A DNA stretch of 49,220 nt from Nocardia takedensis NBRC 100417 (GTDB lineage Bacteria > Actinomycetota > Actinomycetes > Mycobacteriales > Mycobacteriaceae). This document shows, piece after piece, positions 11,634 to 21,132 of the stretch (the stretch's first letter is position 1; each line of letters begins with the position of its first letter). Location of the stretch: positions 1 through 49,220 of the forward strand of contig NZ_BAGG01000078.1 in the NCBI RefSeq assembly GCF_000308695.1, written 5' to 3'. The notes beneath the pieces were generated by a model. It saw only the letters and a list, made by a program, of their open reading frames with translations. It did not search any database and was not told where the DNA came from. The translations under genes and the position numbers were made by a program.

Positions 11634-12200
11634 TTGCCCAAGGTCAGTGAAGATCATCTCGCCGCTCGGCGCAGCCAGATTCTCGACGGCGCGCGCGCCT
11701 GCTTCGCCGAATTCGGTTACGACGGAGCGACCGTGCGCAGGCTCGAGGAGGCCATCGGACTCTCGCGCGGGGCCATCTTCCACCACTTCCGCGACAAGGA
11801 CGCGCTGTTCCTGGCGCTGGCCCAGGAGGACGCCGAGCGGATGGCCGACGTCGCGGCCAATCAGGGCATCGTGCAGGTGATGCGCGACATGCTCACCCAT
11901 CCCGAGCAGTTCAACTGGCTCGGAACACGTCTGGAGATCGCGCGGCGACTGCGCACCGATCCGGAATTCCGCGCGGGCTGGACCCAGCGTTCGGCCGAGT
12001 TGACCGCCGCCACCCTGGCCCGGTTGGAGCGGCGCAAGGCGGCGGGCGCGCTGCGCGACGACGTCCCCACCGACGTGCTGCTGGGCTATCTGGACCTGGT
12101 GCTGGACGGCCTGATCGCGCGTATCGCCTCCGGGCACACCAACGAGAACCTCTCGGCCGTCCTGGATCTGGTCGAGGCGTCGGTGCGCCGCAAGGAGTGA
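11634..12200 (+). CDS. acnR: TetR-family repressor AcnR
   Basis: Predicted aconitase repressor, equivalent to M. tuberculosis Rv1474c and C. glutamicum AcnR by position and length (188 residues). The N-terminal TetR helix-turn-helix lies at about 10-55: RRSQILDGARACFAEFGYDG, then TVRRLEEAIGLSRGAIFHHF, a tightly conserved recognition helix. The C-terminal helices form the ligand/dimer domain. The start is TTG 11634, chosen because GAGGAG ends six bases upstream and because MPKVSEDHLAARR is the expected N-terminus. It lies 119 bp after acnA on the same strand, separated by a strong hairpin. In corynebacteria this factor senses citrate and iron; that is family knowledge, not visible here. Confidence 0.88.
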   Translation: MPKVSEDHLAARRSQILDGARACFAEFGYDGATVRRLEEAIGLSRGAIFHHFRDKDALFLALAQEDAERMADVAANQGIVQVMRDMLTHPEQFNWLGTRLEIARRLRTDPEFRAGWTQRSAELTAATLARLERRKAAGALRDDVPTDVLLGYLDLVLDGLIARIASGHTNENLSAVLDLVEASVRRKE

Positions 12201-12220
12201 ACCCGCGGCGGAGCTTGTCG

Positions 12221-12244
12221 ATTCCCGTTGCGGCGCAAGGGAAT
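12221..12244. terminator. Hairpin between convergent acnR and marR-type genes
   Basis: ATTCCC-g-TTGC pairs with GCAA-GGGAAT around GGC, giving a 10-bp stem with one bulged G. It lies between two convergent genes, so it could terminate either transcript. No T-tract is present. Confidence 0.45.
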
Positions 12245-12303
12245 GCGCGTCGATGAGCCGGCCCCGACGGCGAGGGTGGCAACCTGGCGTGTCCCGCCGT
12301 TTC

Positions 12304-12957
12304 TCAGTGTCCGGCCGTCTCTTCCGGGTCCAGGCTCGTCAGCAGCGTGCGCGTGATGCGGTCCAGTGCCGCACGGTCGGCGGGGTCGAGCACCGCCAGC
12401 AGTCTCGCCTCGTTGGCGGTGTGCTCGCTCACCAGGTCATCGATCAACGCGCGCCCCGCGTCGGTGAGCGCGACCCGGATCGCCCGCCGATCCCCCGCGT
12501 CGGCCGCGCGGCGCACCAACCCGGCGGCTTCGAGGCGGTCCAGTCGGCCGGTCATGCCCGCGCGCGAGAGCATCAGCCCGTCCGCGAGCGCCGACGGGCT
12601 CGCCTCGAACGGCGCGCCCGCCCGCCGCAACGCCGCCAGCACGTCGAATTCGCCGCGTTGCAGCCCGCGCGCGAGGAAGACCGCGTCCACTTCGCGCCGG
12701 GCGACCAGCATCAACCTGCCGAGACGACCGATGATCGCCATCGCCTCGAGGTCGAGATCGGGGCGTTGCCCGCGCCACTGGTCGATGATCGCGTCGACCC
12801 GGTCGGGTCTGGTCGTCCCCGCCCGATCGGGGCCGCCTGTCACCGCCCGATCGGGGCCGCCTGTCACCGCCCGATCAGGGCCGCCTGTCACCGCACGATC
12901 GGGGCCGTTCATCGCCGCCCCGTCGGGGCCGCCGGTCGCCGCTGTCTCCGAAGCCAT
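12304..12957 (-). CDS. MarR-family transcriptional regulator with repeat-rich N-terminus
   Basis: Winged-helix regulator of 217 residues. Residues from about 55 onward form a normal MarR domain: RGQRPDLDLEAMAIIGRLGR dimer helix, LQRGEFDVLAALRRAGAP, SPSALADGLMLSRAGMTGRL recognition helix, and the wing DRRAIRVALTDAGRAL. The first 50 residues are unusual and consist of near-identical octapeptides RAVTGGPD, encoded by the 24-bp repeat array described separately. This segment is probably disordered. The ATG at 12957 gives the repeat-bearing form; a start inside or after the repeats would give a standard MarR length. It is transcribed divergently from the cupin gene, whose regulator it may be. The inducer is unknown. 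Confidence 0.85.
   Translation of the reverse strand: MASETAATGGPDGAAMNGPDRAVTGGPDRAVTGGPDRAVTGGPDRAGTTRPDRVDAIIDQWRGQRPDLDLEAMAIIGRLGRLMLVARREVDAVFLARGLQRGEFDVLAALRRAGAPFEASPSALADGLMLSRAGMTGRLDRLEAAGLVRRAADAGDRRAIRVALTDAGRALIDDLVSEHTANEARLLAVLDPADRAALDRITRTLLTSLDPEETAGH
12820..12939. repeat. 24-bp coding minisatellite, about five copies
   Basis: Units of 24 bp start at 12820, 12844, 12868, 12892 and 12916. The first three are almost identical and the last two are decayed. The unit length keeps the reading frame and yields repeated RAVTGGPD octapeptides in the MarR protein. Confidence 0.85.
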
Positions 12958-13041
12958 GGACGGAGTCTATTCGCCGGTATATAGTTCGGTGGCGAATTAT
13001 CAAGCATCGAATAATGAACCGTCGAATCATCGGGAGCAGTC
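12958..13041. promoter_or_regulatory. Divergent promoter/operator region between marR-type gene and cupin
   Basis: This 84-bp spacer is AT-rich compared with its surroundings. It contains the inverted repeat TTCGCC (12970-12975)/GGCGAA (12991-12996), with TATATAG between the arms that could be a -10 element. ATTAT (12996-13000) and ATAAT (13011-13015) form a second imperfect inverted pair. This arrangement is what an autoregulating MarR protein usually binds; occupancy is inferred. GGGAGC precedes the cupin ATG. Confidence 0.5.
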
Positions 13042-13542
13042 ATGAACGCCGTACCGACCCGTCCGGCCTCGGTCCGACTCGCGCACGAAGCCGAGGTCCT
13101 CGGGTCCGACCAGGCCCGCATCCGCCTGCACATCGACGCCGACCGGACCGAGGGGTCGGTCAGCACCGTCGAGGTCGAACTCGCCCGCGGCGCGGACGGC
13201 GCGCTCCCGCACTACCACACCCGTTCCGACGAGCTGTTCTACATCGCCGAGGGCGAACTGCGACTGCTGGCGGGCGATCGCATCCTCACCGTCGCCACGG
13301 GCGGCTCGGTCGTCGTCCCCCGGTACATGCACCACGCCTTCGGCGCCACCCCCGACAGCGGCGCGCGCGTGCTGATCGCGCTGATGCCAGGCGTCGAGCG
13401 CTTCGAGTACTTCCGCCTGCTCGACCGCCTGGGCCGCGGCGAGGCCGACCCGGCCGAACTCGACGCCGCCCAGGACACCTTCGACAACCATTTCGTCGAC
13501 GCACCGCGTTGGTGGGCCGACCGCGGCGCGCACCGGAGCTGA
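13042..13542 (+). CDS. Cupin-domain protein
   Basis: Single-domain cupin of 166 residues. The two conserved cupin motifs are visible. PHYHTRSDELFYIAEGELRL gives His57, His59 and Glu64, and GGSVVVPRYMHHAFG gives His97/His98, together forming a plausible mononuclear metal site. Such proteins range from dioxygenases and isomerases to ligand-binding proteins, and nothing here fixes the substrate. The gene is divergent from the MarR regulator and is followed 77 bp later by a thioesterase gene on the same strand. The ATG at 13042 has GGGAGC about nine bases upstream. Confidence 0.8.
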   Translation: MNAVPTRPASVRLAHEAEVLGSDQARIRLHIDADRTEGSVSTVEVELARGADGALPHYHTRSDELFYIAEGELRLLAGDRILTVATGGSVVVPRYMHHAFGATPDSGARVLIALMPGVERFEYFRLLDRLGRGEADPAELDAAQDTFDNHFVDAPRWWADRGAHRS

Positions 13543-13619
13543 CCGGACCTCGTCCGTTTGTGACGCAGCTATCGCCTCCAACGGGAACATCGCACCGGGA
13601 CCGGACCGTTGGCCCGAAC

Positions 13620-14036
13620 ATGACCTTCACAGTCACCTTGCAGGTGCGCGGCTATGAACTCGACACCTTGGGCCACGTCAACCAAGCGGTCTACCTGCAA
13701 TACGGCGAGCACGCGCGGTGGGAACTGCTGCGCGAGGCCGGCGTGGCGGGCGACAAGCTGATCGCCGAGGCGATCGGGCCCGTGGTGCTGGAGACGAACA
13801 TCAAGTACCGCCGCGAACTGCGCGTGGGCGACGAGGTCATCATCGACACCGACTTCGAGTGGGAGGGCGGCAAGATCTTCCACATCCGCCAGCTGATCCG
13901 CAAACTCGACGGCACGACCGCCGCCGAGATCCTGGTCACCGGCGGCGTCATGGATCTCAACGCGCGCAAGTTGATCCTGAATCCGGACGAGCGGCTGCGC
14001 GCGCTCGCCGACCGCCCCGAACTGATCGGCCTCTGA
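13620..14036 (+). CDS. 4-hydroxybenzoyl-CoA/acyl-CoA thioesterase, hotdog fold
   Basis: Hotdog-fold thioesterase of 138 residues, of the YbgC/4HBT type that hydrolyses acyl- or aroyl-CoA. The N-terminal signature ELDTLGHVNQAVYLQYGEHA includes Asp15, Gly18, His19, Val20 and Asn21, with Asp15 as the expected catalytic residue. It is preceded by VRGYE and followed by the paired strands NIKYRRELRVGDEVIIDTDF. I chose ATG 13620. The same frame stays open far upstream through the cupin gene, but that part reads as out-of-frame cupin sequence. No strong ribosome-binding site is visible. It may be cotranscribed with the cupin. Confidence 0.85.
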   Translation: MTFTVTLQVRGYELDTLGHVNQAVYLQYGEHARWELLREAGVAGDKLIAEAIGPVVLETNIKYRRELRVGDEVIIDTDFEWEGGKIFHIRQLIRKLDGTTAAEILVTGGVMDLNARKLILNPDERLRALADRPELIGL

Positions 14037-14103
14037 GCCGCCCTCATCCCGGCCCGCACACCACCGGCAATTGCCTGGCGTTTGCTGTCGCGGGGCTGCA
14101 GGC

Positions 14104-14124
14104 GTGCCGAAAATCTTTCGGCAC
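14104..14124. repeat. 9-bp-arm inverted repeat in the thioesterase/ATP-grasp gap
   Basis: GTGCCGAAA and TTTCGGCAC are perfectly paired around ATC. A partial second copy, GAAATCTTTCGAT, lies at about 14164. The A/T core in GC-rich surroundings and the repetition fit an operator or a terminator after the thioesterase gene. The gap (14037-14262) otherwise shows only very short ORFs. Confidence 0.5.
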
Positions 14125-14262
14125 CAGCGCATCCACCCCCGGTAGACGCACCGTCAGCGGCGGGAAATCTTTCGATCCGGGACGATCGGACCATGCTGCG
14201 CGTTATGATCGCACCCACGCTCGGCGATTCTGGCTAATCACGAGCAGATCGGAGTGCACCCC

Positions 14263-14337
14263 ATGGCCGACGCGCCCAGTCGTCACGTCTCCGCCCGTTG
14301 TCGGACAACGACGTTGGCCGACATCGGGCTTCGCTGA
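14263..14337 (+). CDS. Candidate 24-residue ORF upstream of ATP-grasp gene
   Basis: ATG 14263 opens 24 codons ending in TGA (14335-14337), 12 bp before the ATP-grasp ATG. GGAG lies eight bases upstream of the ATG. The peptide has Arg-rich and Thr-rich stretches (SARCRTTTLADIGLR), with Thr and Asp that an ATP-grasp ligase could crosslink. It may be a RiPP precursor, a leader peptide for translational coupling, or a chance ORF. I cannot recognise it as any known precursor family. Confidence 0.3.
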   Translation: MADAPSRHVSARCRTTTLADIGLR

Positions 14338-14349
14338 ACGGATCGGCGC

Positions 14350-15309
14350 ATGGCCGCGCGGAACTCGGTACTGATCGTCTCCGAAGCCGACGACCTGCAC
14401 GCGACCGCGATGGCGGCGACGTTGCGACTGCACCACGGCATCGAGCCGATCCTGTTCGACCTGCGCGACTTCCCGCGCGAGTCCGGCAGCTTCCGACTAC
14501 ACCGGTCGGGAACCGCGCGGGCCCTGTCGCACGTCACCGGACTGGACACGGTGCGTTCGGTCTGGTGGCGCCGCCCGCACCCGTGCCGGGTTCCCGACCA
14601 CCCCCGCCCCGAAGCCCCGCAGCAGTCCGAGAGCGACGGATTCCTCGAGGGCATGTTGTGGTCCATTCCGGCCGCCTGGGTCAACGATCCGGGCGCCGAC
14701 CGGACCGCCGCCCGCAAGATCGTCCAACTCGAGACCGCCCAGCGCGCCGGTTTCCTGGTGCCCGAGACCTTGGTCACCAACGACCCCGACGAGGCGCGCT
14801 CGTTCGCCGAGTCCCGCCCCGGCGCGGTGGTGCGCAAACGCACCGGCAGCGCGCGCGAAGGCACCGCCTCGGCCCGGATCCTGCGGCGCGCCGAGTTCGC
14901 CGCGCTGGCCGACATCCGAGCCGCCCCGACCATCCTGCAGGACTACGTCGACGCCGATCACGACCTGGCGGTGGTGTGGGTGGACGGCACCGAATGGACC
15001 GTGCGCGTCACCGACCGCGCGGCAACACGCGGAGTGGTCGGCTTCGAGCACCGGCACGGCAACGCCTCGGCGTGTGCTCCCGAGCAGTTACCCGCCTCGG
15101 TGAGCAAGTCCATGACCACGCTCATGGGCGCACTCGGACTCAGCTTCGGCGTCGCGACCCTGCGTCTGGGCCGCGACGGCGAGTACTACTTCCTCGCGGT
15201 CGACCCGCAGGGCCGCTTCGCCCACCTGGAACTCGCGACCGGACTGCCGTTGTTCCGCAGCCTCGGCAACCTGCTCGCCCACGGGGATGGCAGCGTCGTC
15301 GACCGCTGA
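14350..15309 (+). CDS. MvdD/TgmB-like ATP-grasp ligase
   Basis: ATP-grasp protein of 319 residues resembling MvdC/MvdD and TgmB, the ligases that make ester or amide side-chain links in graspetides (microviridin-type peptides). The N-terminal pre-ATP-grasp region is SVLIVSEADDLHATAMAATL, followed by the VWWRRPHP segment. Then comes the family hallmark WVNDPGADRTAARKIVQLET and GFLVPETLVTND (about 110-146). ATP-binding strands include AVVRKRTGSARE and PTILQDYVDADHDLAVVWVD. The C-terminal metal-binding part is less clear: FLAVDPQGRFAHLE stands where a more conserved D-x-NP motif is usual. No neighbouring gene encodes a typical TgmA-like precursor of about 70 residues. The peptide substrate is therefore unknown, and a stand-alone ligase role is possible. 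Confidence 0.75.
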   Translation: MAARNSVLIVSEADDLHATAMAATLRLHHGIEPILFDLRDFPRESGSFRLHRSGTARALSHVTGLDTVRSVWWRRPHPCRVPDHPRPEAPQQSESDGFLEGMLWSIPAAWVNDPGADRTAARKIVQLETAQRAGFLVPETLVTNDPDEARSFAESRPGAVVRKRTGSAREGTASARILRRAEFAALADIRAAPTILQDYVDADHDLAVVWVDGTEWTVRVTDRAATRGVVGFEHRHGNASACAPEQLPASVSKSMTTLMGALGLSFGVATLRLGRDGEYYFLAVDPQGRFAHLELATGLPLFRSLGNLLAHGDGSVVDR

Positions 15310-15353
15310 CCGCACCTACCGAAACCGGCTGGTAGGCCATCGGATTCGAATCC

Positions 15354-15373
15354 GCGCCGGGAAATCCCGGCGC
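15354..15373. terminator. Bidirectional hairpin terminator candidate
   Basis: GCGCCGGG (15354-15361) and CCCGGCGC (15366-15373) form a perfect 8-bp stem with loop AAAT, between the convergent ATP-grasp and HTH genes. The preceding 14-bp palindrome CGGATTCGAATCCG (15341-15354) adds potential structure. Confidence 0.6.
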
Positions 15374-15391
15374 ACCGCGCACCTTTCGCGG

Positions 15392-15625
15392 CTACTGGGT
15401 CTTGCGGCGATTCGCCCCACCCCGGCTGCGCAGTTGCACATGCGATTCCACCAGCACATTGTGGATGAAACCGTACGAGCGCCCCGTGGCACGGGCCAGG
15501 GAGCGAATGCTCGCCCCCGCTTCGTATTGCTTCTTCAACTGGGATTGCAGCCGGTCACGTGTCTTGCCCGTGACGCGGGTGCCCTTCCCCAAAGTGGCCT
15601 TGTTCTGTGTGGGCCTGTCGCTCAT
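15392..15625 (-). CDS. Small helix-turn-helix protein (Rv1473A-like)
   Basis: Basic 77-residue protein of a family widespread in actinobacteria, which sits beside the ABC-F gene Rv1473 in M. tuberculosis as Rv1473A. The N-terminus MSDRPTQNKATLGKGTRVTG is characteristic. The helix-turn-helix is ASIRSLARATGRSYGFIHNV, resembling resolvase-type HTH_7 domains, and the Arg-rich tail ends RRKTQ. The ATG at 15625 has GGAGGAAG just upstream. It lies 83 bp after the ABC-F gene in the same direction. DNA binding is inferred from the fold; targets are unknown. Confidence 0.82.
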   Translation of the reverse strand: MSDRPTQNKATLGKGTRVTGKTRDRLQSQLKKQYEAGASIRSLARATGRSYGFIHNVLVESHVQLRSRGGANRRKTQ

Positions 15626-15708
15626 GGCTTCCTCCGAGTCGCCGAGCAGCGCGTCATTCCAGGCTAAGCACTCGAGGGGCCGTGATCAACGGGTCCTTGT
15701 GATGAGAA

Positions 15709-17340
<1,632 letters not shown>

Positions 17341-17501
17341 AGACGAACTCCTCACGAAAACGGCGGTGCTGGACGATAGCTGTTCGATTGTGCGACGCGC
17401 TGCGCACGAGAACCACCGATTTTACCCGCCCGCGCGAGCACCCCACACATCCCGCCGTCGCCCCTGTGACGCCGGTAACTCCGGATATCCCGCCGGGGCC
17501 C

Positions 17502-18665
17502 TCAGCCGACCGGTCGGGCCGCGGTCTGCGCCGCGACCAGACGCACCAGGTCGCCGAGCGCGATCTCGACGTCGGCGATGTGCAGGCCCCAGCCCGCGTC
17601 CGGGATCTCCGGCAGATCCGGGCTGCCCGGATTCGGCGTGGCCATCAGCACCGACGCGCCGTCGGCGTGCACGCAGCGCAGCGAATAGGTCGCGGCGGGC
17701 ACGAGCCACGGCGTGGACGCGAGCACGCCGCCCGGACCGTCGCCCAGCGCGATGCCCAACCCCAGCGGACTCGGCACCGGATTCGCGCGCACGACGGTCG
17801 CGGCGGTGGCGGCCTCGTCGCGTTCCCACGAGGCCGGGTTGGTGCAGGCCACTTCGTAGTCGGGACCGTACGGGCGCGGGGCCGCCTCCGGCGTCGAGGG
17901 ATTGCGGCCGAAGCGGGAATCCGCGGGCGGGGTGGCGTCGAAGGTCTGGAAGGCCACCACGCATCCGGTCTGCCGTTCGGAACGGCACAGCGGCAGGTAC
18001 CGGAAATCACCGCCGACGTCGGCGTTCTTCGGCACCACCACGTTGCCGCCGAGCAGGATCGCCGACAGGATCGCGGCCCGCCGCACCGGATCGGGTTCGA
18101 TCTCCTCGCGCAGCAACTGCCGCAGCATGCGGGTGCCCTGGGAGTGACCGATCAGCACCACGGGACGCTTCGGGTCGCGGCCCGCCGTGAACTCCCGCCA
18201 GGCCCGCAGCACGTCGGCGTAGGCGATACGGGCGGTGTCGGCGCTCTGCTCGGCGGTGCGGTTGCGTTCGGTGGACAGCGCGACCAGGGTCCGCTGCCGG
18301 TAGACCGGCGCGTACACGCGGCACACCTCGGAGAACCGGGCCGCCTGCATCTGCGCCACCGCGCGCAGTTCCGGCGTGACGCTGTAGTCGGCGTTGGGCC
18401 CGGGTTGCAGCGAGACGGTCGGATAGACGTAGAAGCAGTCCACTCCCGGGTCGGCGGGGACGGCGGTGTCCACGATCCGATCGGGCTGCCCCGCTTCGCG
18501 CACGGTGGTCGCGGCGCTCGCCGCGCACGGGTCGTCGGTCTGTCCCGGCGCGCACAGCCACACCGTGGGCCGCTCGGGTTCGGCGGTCGCGCTCACCGCG
18601 GACCCGGCCAGTATCCCGACCCCGCACACCACCGCCGCGAGCCGCCGCCATCGCACTCCGCGCAT
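17502..18665 (-). CDS. Secreted DUF3089 alpha/beta hydrolase (lipase/esterase-like)
   Basis: Predicted exported serine hydrolase of the DUF3089 family. A signal peptide (RWRRLAAVVCGVGILAGSAV) ends near ATAEPERPTVWLC. The nucleophile elbow GHSQG contains Ser175, counted from ATG 18665. CFYVYPTVS, RFSEVCRVYAPVYRQ and CVVAFQTFDATPP are family-typical, and the Cys pairs suggest disulfides outside the membrane. I prefer ATG 18665 over a GTG five codons upstream because it gives a cleaner signal peptide; neither has a good Shine-Dalgarno. Substrate is unknown; related proteins are annotated as lysophospholipases. The gene is 161 bp upstream of the ABC-F gene and probably independent of it. Confidence 0.8.
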   Translation of the reverse strand: MRGVRWRRLAAVVCGVGILAGSAVSATAEPERPTVWLCAPGQTDDPCAASAATTVREAGQPDRIVDTAVPADPGVDCFYVYPTVSLQPGPNADYSVTPELRAVAQMQAARFSEVCRVYAPVYRQRTLVALSTERNRTAEQSADTARIAYADVLRAWREFTAGRDPKRPVVLIGHSQGTRMLRQLLREEIEPDPVRRAAILSAILLGGNVVVPKNADVGGDFRYLPLCRSERQTGCVVAFQTFDATPPADSRFGRNPSTPEAAPRPYGPDYEVACTNPASWERDEAATAATVVRANPVPSPLGLGIALGDGPGGVLASTPWLVPAATYSLRCVHADGASVLMATPNPGSPDLPEIPDAGWGLHIADVEIALGDLVRLVAAQTAARPVG

Positions 18666-18973
18666 CGCCACCACCCGCACCGCCCAGCGTTCCGGCCGCG
18701 CGTCCCGTCGCGCGTGCTCGGCGTGATCCTAGCCGGCGGGCGGGGGTCACAGGCGGGCATCGGCGCAACCACGGCGATGTCGCGCGCACCAGGTCGGTCG
18801 GCCCGGTCCGCTCATCGCGTCGATCACCTCGCGGTCGCGCCGGAGGGCAGCGCTCGCCGCGATGTCCCGCGAGGCGTCGGATCGGGGCGGCGCGACGGGG
18901 CGTGACTCGGTGGGGTAGAACACTCCGGAGGGCCATTGGCTCGACCCGGTGAACTGAAGTAACGTGCCGTCAC
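18666..18973. promoter_or_regulatory. Divergent intergenic region, DUF3089 and SDR genes
   Basis: About 308 bp between divergent genes. On the minus strand TAGGAT (18728-18733) is a reasonable -10 element for the DUF3089 gene; the -35 partner is not clear. I see no small gene or strong palindrome. Confidence 0.35.
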
Positions 18974-19741
18974 ATGAGTACCGATGATCTGCTGGGCCGA
19001 AGCGCCCTGGTCAGTGGCGCGAGCCGGGGAATCGGCAAGGCCATCGCGGCCGAACTGCTGCGGCGCGGCGCGAACGTGCTGATCACCGCGCGCAAACCCG
19101 AACCGCTCGAGCAGGCCGCCGAGGAACTGCGCGCGCTCGGCCACAAGGGACAGGTCATCGCGCTCGCGGGCAACTCCGGCGACGCCGAGAGCCGGGTCGC
19201 GGCGGTGGAGCGGGCGGTGGCCGAATTCGGGTCGCTCGACATCCTGATCAACAACACCGGCATCAACCCGGTCTACGGCCCGCTGATGGAGGCCGACCTC
19301 GACGCCGTGCGCAAGATCTTCGACATCAACGTCGTCGGCGCGCTCGGCTACATCCAGGCCGCCTACCGCGCGTGGATGCGCGAGCACGGCGGTGTGGTCG
19401 TCAACGTCGCCAGCGTCACCGGCATCCGCTCCACCAAGGTGATCGGCGCGTACGGGGCCTCCAAGGCGGCCCTGATCCGCCTCACCGACGAACTGGCCTG
19501 GCAGTTGGGCCCGAACATCCGCGTCAACGCGGTCGCGCCCGGCGTGGTCAAGACCAAGTTCGCCGACGCGCTCTACTCCGACGACGAGGCCAAGGCCGTC
19601 GCCGCGTACCCGATGGGCCGCCTCGGCGCGCCCGAGGACGTGGCCGGCCTGGTCGGATTCCTGGTCTCCGACGAGGCCAAGTGGATCACCGGCGAGACGG
19701 TCCGCGTCGACGGCGGCCTGGCCTCCACCGGCGGCATCTGA
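18974..19741 (+). CDS. SDR-family oxidoreductase
   Basis: Classical short-chain dehydrogenase of 255 residues, FabG-like but distinct from FabG1. Cofactor motif GASRGIG is at 15-21. INNTG replaces the usual NNAG at 93-96. The catalytic Ser147 lies in NVASVTG, and Tyr160/Lys164 lie in AYGASK. The C-terminus is VRVDGGLASTGG. Arg40 after the second strand (ITARK) suggests NADP(H) preference. Substrate cannot be read from sequence. The ATG at 18974 lacks an obvious Shine-Dalgarno. A strong hairpin follows the stop, so it is probably monocistronic. Confidence 0.88.
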   Translation: MSTDDLLGRSALVSGASRGIGKAIAAELLRRGANVLITARKPEPLEQAAEELRALGHKGQVIALAGNSGDAESRVAAVERAVAEFGSLDILINNTGINPVYGPLMEADLDAVRKIFDINVVGALGYIQAAYRAWMREHGGVVVNVASVTGIRSTKVIGAYGASKAALIRLTDELAWQLGPNIRVNAVAPGVVKTKFADALYSDDEAKAVAAYPMGRLGAPEDVAGLVGFLVSDEAKWITGETVRVDGGLASTGGI

Positions 19742-19756
19742 GACGCATCCCGCGCT

Positions 19757-19794
19757 CGAAGGGGCGTTCGCCGTGCACGGCGGGCGCCCCTTCG
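19757..19794 (+). terminator. Long hairpin terminator after the SDR gene
   Basis: A 10-bp stem (CGAAGGGGCG with CGCCCCTTCG), a two-by-two internal loop (TT/GG), and a 5-bp CGCCG/CGGCG stem closed by TGCA. It begins 16 bases after the SDR stop codon. Confidence 0.75.
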
Positions 19795-19919
19795 CCGTCC
19801 GCGGGACAGCCACGACGAAGGCTTCTCGAGGGCGGACATCGCGCGTGCCCCCGCGATCCGGCAGGCACGGCGATGCCCGGAGAGCATCGGTTCCCCGGGC
19901 GACCGGGCACAATGCGTGC

Positions 19920-20987
19920 GTGCACACCGACGTGGTGATCTGCGGGGGCGGTCCGGCAGGACGGGCGCTGGCCCACCGCTGTCTGGTGCGCGGGCGGTCG
20001 GTGACGCTGGTCGATCCCGCGCCGCACCGGCACTGGGTCGCGACCTACGCCGCCTGGGCGGACACGCTGCCCGACTGGCTGGACGCCGGGGTCGTCGCCG
20101 CCGCGGTCGAGCGTCCGGTGGTGGTGGCGTTGCGCAGGCACGAGATCGACCGCAGGTACGTGGTCCTCGATGTCGAGCGTCTGCGGCTCTCGCTCGACAT
20201 CGACGGCGCGCGGGTGGTCGCCGATCGCGCGACCGCCCTCGACCGGCACACGGTGACCTGCGCGTCGGGCCGGATGCTGACCGGCGATCTGGTACTCGAC
20301 GCGCGGGGTCTGACCCGCTCCCCCGCCCGCGCCGAACAGACCGCCTACGGCCTCGTCGTCGGCCCGGTACAGGCCGCCGAGGTCGAACCGTGCTTCATGG
20401 ACTGGCGCGCCGACAACGGGGCCGACCCGGCCGCCGCGCCGTCGTTCCTGTACGCGGTACCGACGGGTGCGGGCTCGATGCTGCTCGAGGAGACCTGTCT
20501 GGCGGGCCGTCCGGCGCTCGACCTCGCCGAACTGCGGAGACGGTTGCTGCACCGACTCCGGGCGCGCGGCATCGCGGTCACCGGCGCGGAAGCGGTGGAA
20601 CGGGTGCGCTTCCCGGTCGAGGGCGGTCGTGTCGGCGCGCGCAGATTCGGGGCGGCGGGCGGATTCACCCATCCGGCCACCGGTTACAGCGTGGCGGCGT
20701 CGTTGTCGGCGGCCGACGCGATCGCCGAAGGGCGCTCGCTCCCGATCGCGAGGCTGCGCGCTGTCGCGGCCCTGCGCGCGGCGGGTCTGCGAGCACTGTT
20801 GGCGCTCTCCCCCGCCGAGGTCCCCGCGTTCTTCGAGGGTTTCTTCGCCCTCGCCCCGGACCGGCAGCGCGCCTATCTGGACGGTCGCGCCGACCCGCGC
20901 GGCACCGCCGCCGCGATGACGGCGATGTTCACCGGATTGCCGCCGCGACTTCGGACCCACGTAGTGCGGGCCTCGCTCGGGATGTGA
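19920..20987 (+). CDS. Lycopene cyclase-family flavoprotein
   Basis: FAD-dependent enzyme of the lycopene beta-cyclase family, expected to cyclise the ends of lycopene. The N-terminal Rossmann motif is DVVICGGGPAGRALAHRCLV, with the following acidic strand TLVDP. Family features include ATYAAWADTLPDWL, LVLDARGL, AYGLVVGPVQ leading to FMDWR, LLEETCLAG and FTHPATGYSVAASL. The start is placed at GTG 19920, directly before the FAD motif; the frame is open upstream, but that stretch is not conserved-looking. At 355 residues it is slightly short. No other carotenoid genes (crtE, crtB, crtI) are in the window, so the pathway must be encoded elsewhere. A related flavoprotein role is possible. Confidence 0.78.
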   Translation: MHTDVVICGGGPAGRALAHRCLVRGRSVTLVDPAPHRHWVATYAAWADTLPDWLDAGVVAAAVERPVVVALRRHEIDRRYVVLDVERLRLSLDIDGARVVADRATALDRHTVTCASGRMLTGDLVLDARGLTRSPARAEQTAYGLVVGPVQAAEVEPCFMDWRADNGADPAAAPSFLYAVPTGAGSMLLEETCLAGRPALDLAELRRRLLHRLRARGIAVTGAEAVERVRFPVEGGRVGARRFGAAGGFTHPATGYSVAASLSAADAIAEGRSLPIARLRAVAALRAAGLRALLALSPAEVPAFFEGFFALAPDRQRAYLDGRADPRGTAAAMTAMFTGLPPRLRTHVVRASLGM

Positions 20988-21132
20988 CGGCGTCGGGAGA
21001 ATTCGCGCGCTCCCGGGCAATTCCGTCACCACCCGCCCAATTCGTGCGCCGACATCCCGGAAAAACTGTGCCGACACCGCCGTGACGCGGCAGTGCTCGC
21101 GGATTCCGGACGGTTCGGCCATGATGGAGCGC

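Noticed and set aside
15341..15354. CGGATTCGAATCCG looks like a tRNA T-arm and possible attachment site
   Set aside because: No acceptor, D or anticodon arm can be placed around it, and no integrase or direct repeat is nearby. It is simply a palindrome next to a terminator hairpin.
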